The notes below the pieces were generated by a model that did not search any database, was not told the DNA's origin, and worked only from the letters and a program-made list of their open reading frames with translations. DNA of 20,588 bases from CAZCFB01 sp964511535 (GTDB lineage: Bacteria; Myxococcota_A; Polyangia; GCA-2747355; CAZCFB01): assembly GCA_964511535.1 (NCBI GenBank), contig CAZEFW010000170.1, positions 1 through 20,588 of the forward strand, in the 5' to 3' direction. The number at the start of each line of letters is the position of its first letter. Position 1 is the first letter of the stretch. Shown here in pieces: positions 20,029 to 20,588 of the stretch. Both the position numbers and the translations under genes were made by a program.

Positions 20029-20588
20029 ATGGACCTCGAAAACACCATCGAGAGCACGCCCGATCTGTCCCGGGATTCCACCGACGAGCTTGCCGACAAG
20101 ATCGCTATTCTGTCGGCCCACATCCAGGCGGCCACCTGCCGGCTGCTGCTGCTCATCGCCGAGATGGACAGGCGCGGCGGGTGGGCCGGGATGGGCTTCG
20201 TCTCCTGCGCGCACTGGCTGTCCCATCGCACCGGAGAGAGACTGCCCACCGCGCGGGAGAAGGTGCGGGTGGCTCGCAAGCTGGTGGAGTGCCCATTGGT
20301 GGTGGAGGCGTTTTCACAGGGGCGCATCTCATACTCGAAGGTGCGAGCCATCAGCCGCATCGTCACCCCGGAGAACGAGGCGACGCTGCTGGAATACGCC
20401 CTGGACGGCACCACCTCCCAGCTAGAGCGCGTGGTGCGCCTGTACCGCCAAGCCGCGCCCGTGGAGCAGGAGCTGGCAAAACAACAGCACGACGAGCGTT
20501 ACCTGAGTTATCACTTTGACGAGGCGAACATGCTGGTGCTCAAGGGGCGGCTGCCGCCCGAGGCGGGTGCGCTGCTGGTCAAGGCGCT
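20029..20588 (+). CDS. DUF222 domain protein, probable HNH endonuclease, partial (3' end outside window)
   Basis: The first 186 residues of a DUF222 (13E12-repeat) protein, cut by the window edge. Seen: ELADKIAILSAHIQAATCRLLLLIAEMDRRGGW (about 20-52, in one helical run), SCAHWLSHRTGE, AREKVRVARKLVECPLVVEAF, GRISYSKVRAISRIVTPENE and, near the edge, MLVLKGRLPPEAGALLVKA. In this family a C-terminal HNH nuclease domain normally follows; it cannot be seen here. These genes are often present in many copies in actinobacterial and myxobacterial genomes, and their role is poorly known (mobile-DNA or defence links have been suggested). The start at 20029 gives the full N-terminal helix and follows the AT-rich leader; the ribosome binding site is weak. 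No signal peptide. Confidence 0.88.
   Translation, partial: MDLENTIESTPDLSRDSTDELADKIAILSAHIQAATCRLLLLIAEMDRRGGWAGMGFVSCAHWLSHRTGERLPTAREKVRVARKLVECPLVVEAFSQGRISYSKVRAISRIVTPENEATLLEYALDGTTSQLERVVRLYRQAAPVEQELAKQQHDERYLSYHFDEANMLVLKGRLPPEAGALLVKA

Overview
This is a roughly 20.6 kb piece of a high-GC bacterial chromosome, most likely from the Myxococcota (class Polyangia or a relative). The evidence is the style of the proteins: several large surface lipoproteins with Asp/Pro-rich linkers and beta-propellers, a protein ending in a MYXO-CTERM-like tail (Cys, hydrophobic segment, Arg cluster), a DUF4388 protein, a DUF222-type protein, and very strong GC bias that opens long antisense frames. 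No rRNA, tRNA, CRISPR array, insertion sequence or integrase was seen. The call of phylum is inference.

Layout. (1) 1-2301, minus strand: a two-gene, translationally coupled unit with an alanine-dehydrogenase/transhydrogenase-family protein followed by an acetyl-CoA hydrolase/4-hydroxybutyrate CoA-transferase that runs off the left edge. (2) 2302-2422: a divergent control region with a GC hairpin and a fourfold heptamer repeat. (3) 2423-5377, plus strand: an SCP2-like lipid-binding protein, a PCMH/VAO-type FAD oxidoreductase, an unrecognised 129-residue protein and a degenerate PilZ-like/DUF4388 protein, closely spaced and probably an operon. (4) 5449-7557, plus: a lipoprotein with a WD40/TolB-like propeller. 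(5) 12027-7532, minus: an HELGH metallopeptidase with a lipoprotein signal, a NACHT-type STAND NTPase, and a small overlapping gene pair whose second member is a broken nucleotidyltransferase. (6) 12115-17723, plus: a cysteine-synthase-family enzyme and then a 1517-residue surface protein with 14 FG-GAP blades, ten exact 96-bp disintegrin-like cysteine repeats, an Asp-Ala-Ser-Gly spacer and a MYXO-CTERM-like tail. (7) 17785-19848, plus: another lipoprotein with 14 WGS/DVYAVG propeller units, followed by two hairpins. (8) 20029 to the right edge: the N-terminal part of a DUF222 (probable HNH endonuclease) protein.

How the parts may work together. The left third looks metabolic: the SCP2-like carrier plus FAD oxidase and the dehydrogenase plus CoA-transferase could handle a hydrophobic or amino-acid-derived acid and activate it as a CoA thioester, but no substrate can be named. 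The right half is dominated by cell-surface proteins: four predicted lipoproteins, two with exactly 14 blades (two seven-bladed propellers each). The most unusual items are the disintegrin-like repeat array, the NACHT NTPase paired with a metallopeptidase that has two plausible start sites (exported or cytosolic), and the dehydrogenase-family protein lacking the substrate-binding lysine of true alanine dehydrogenases.
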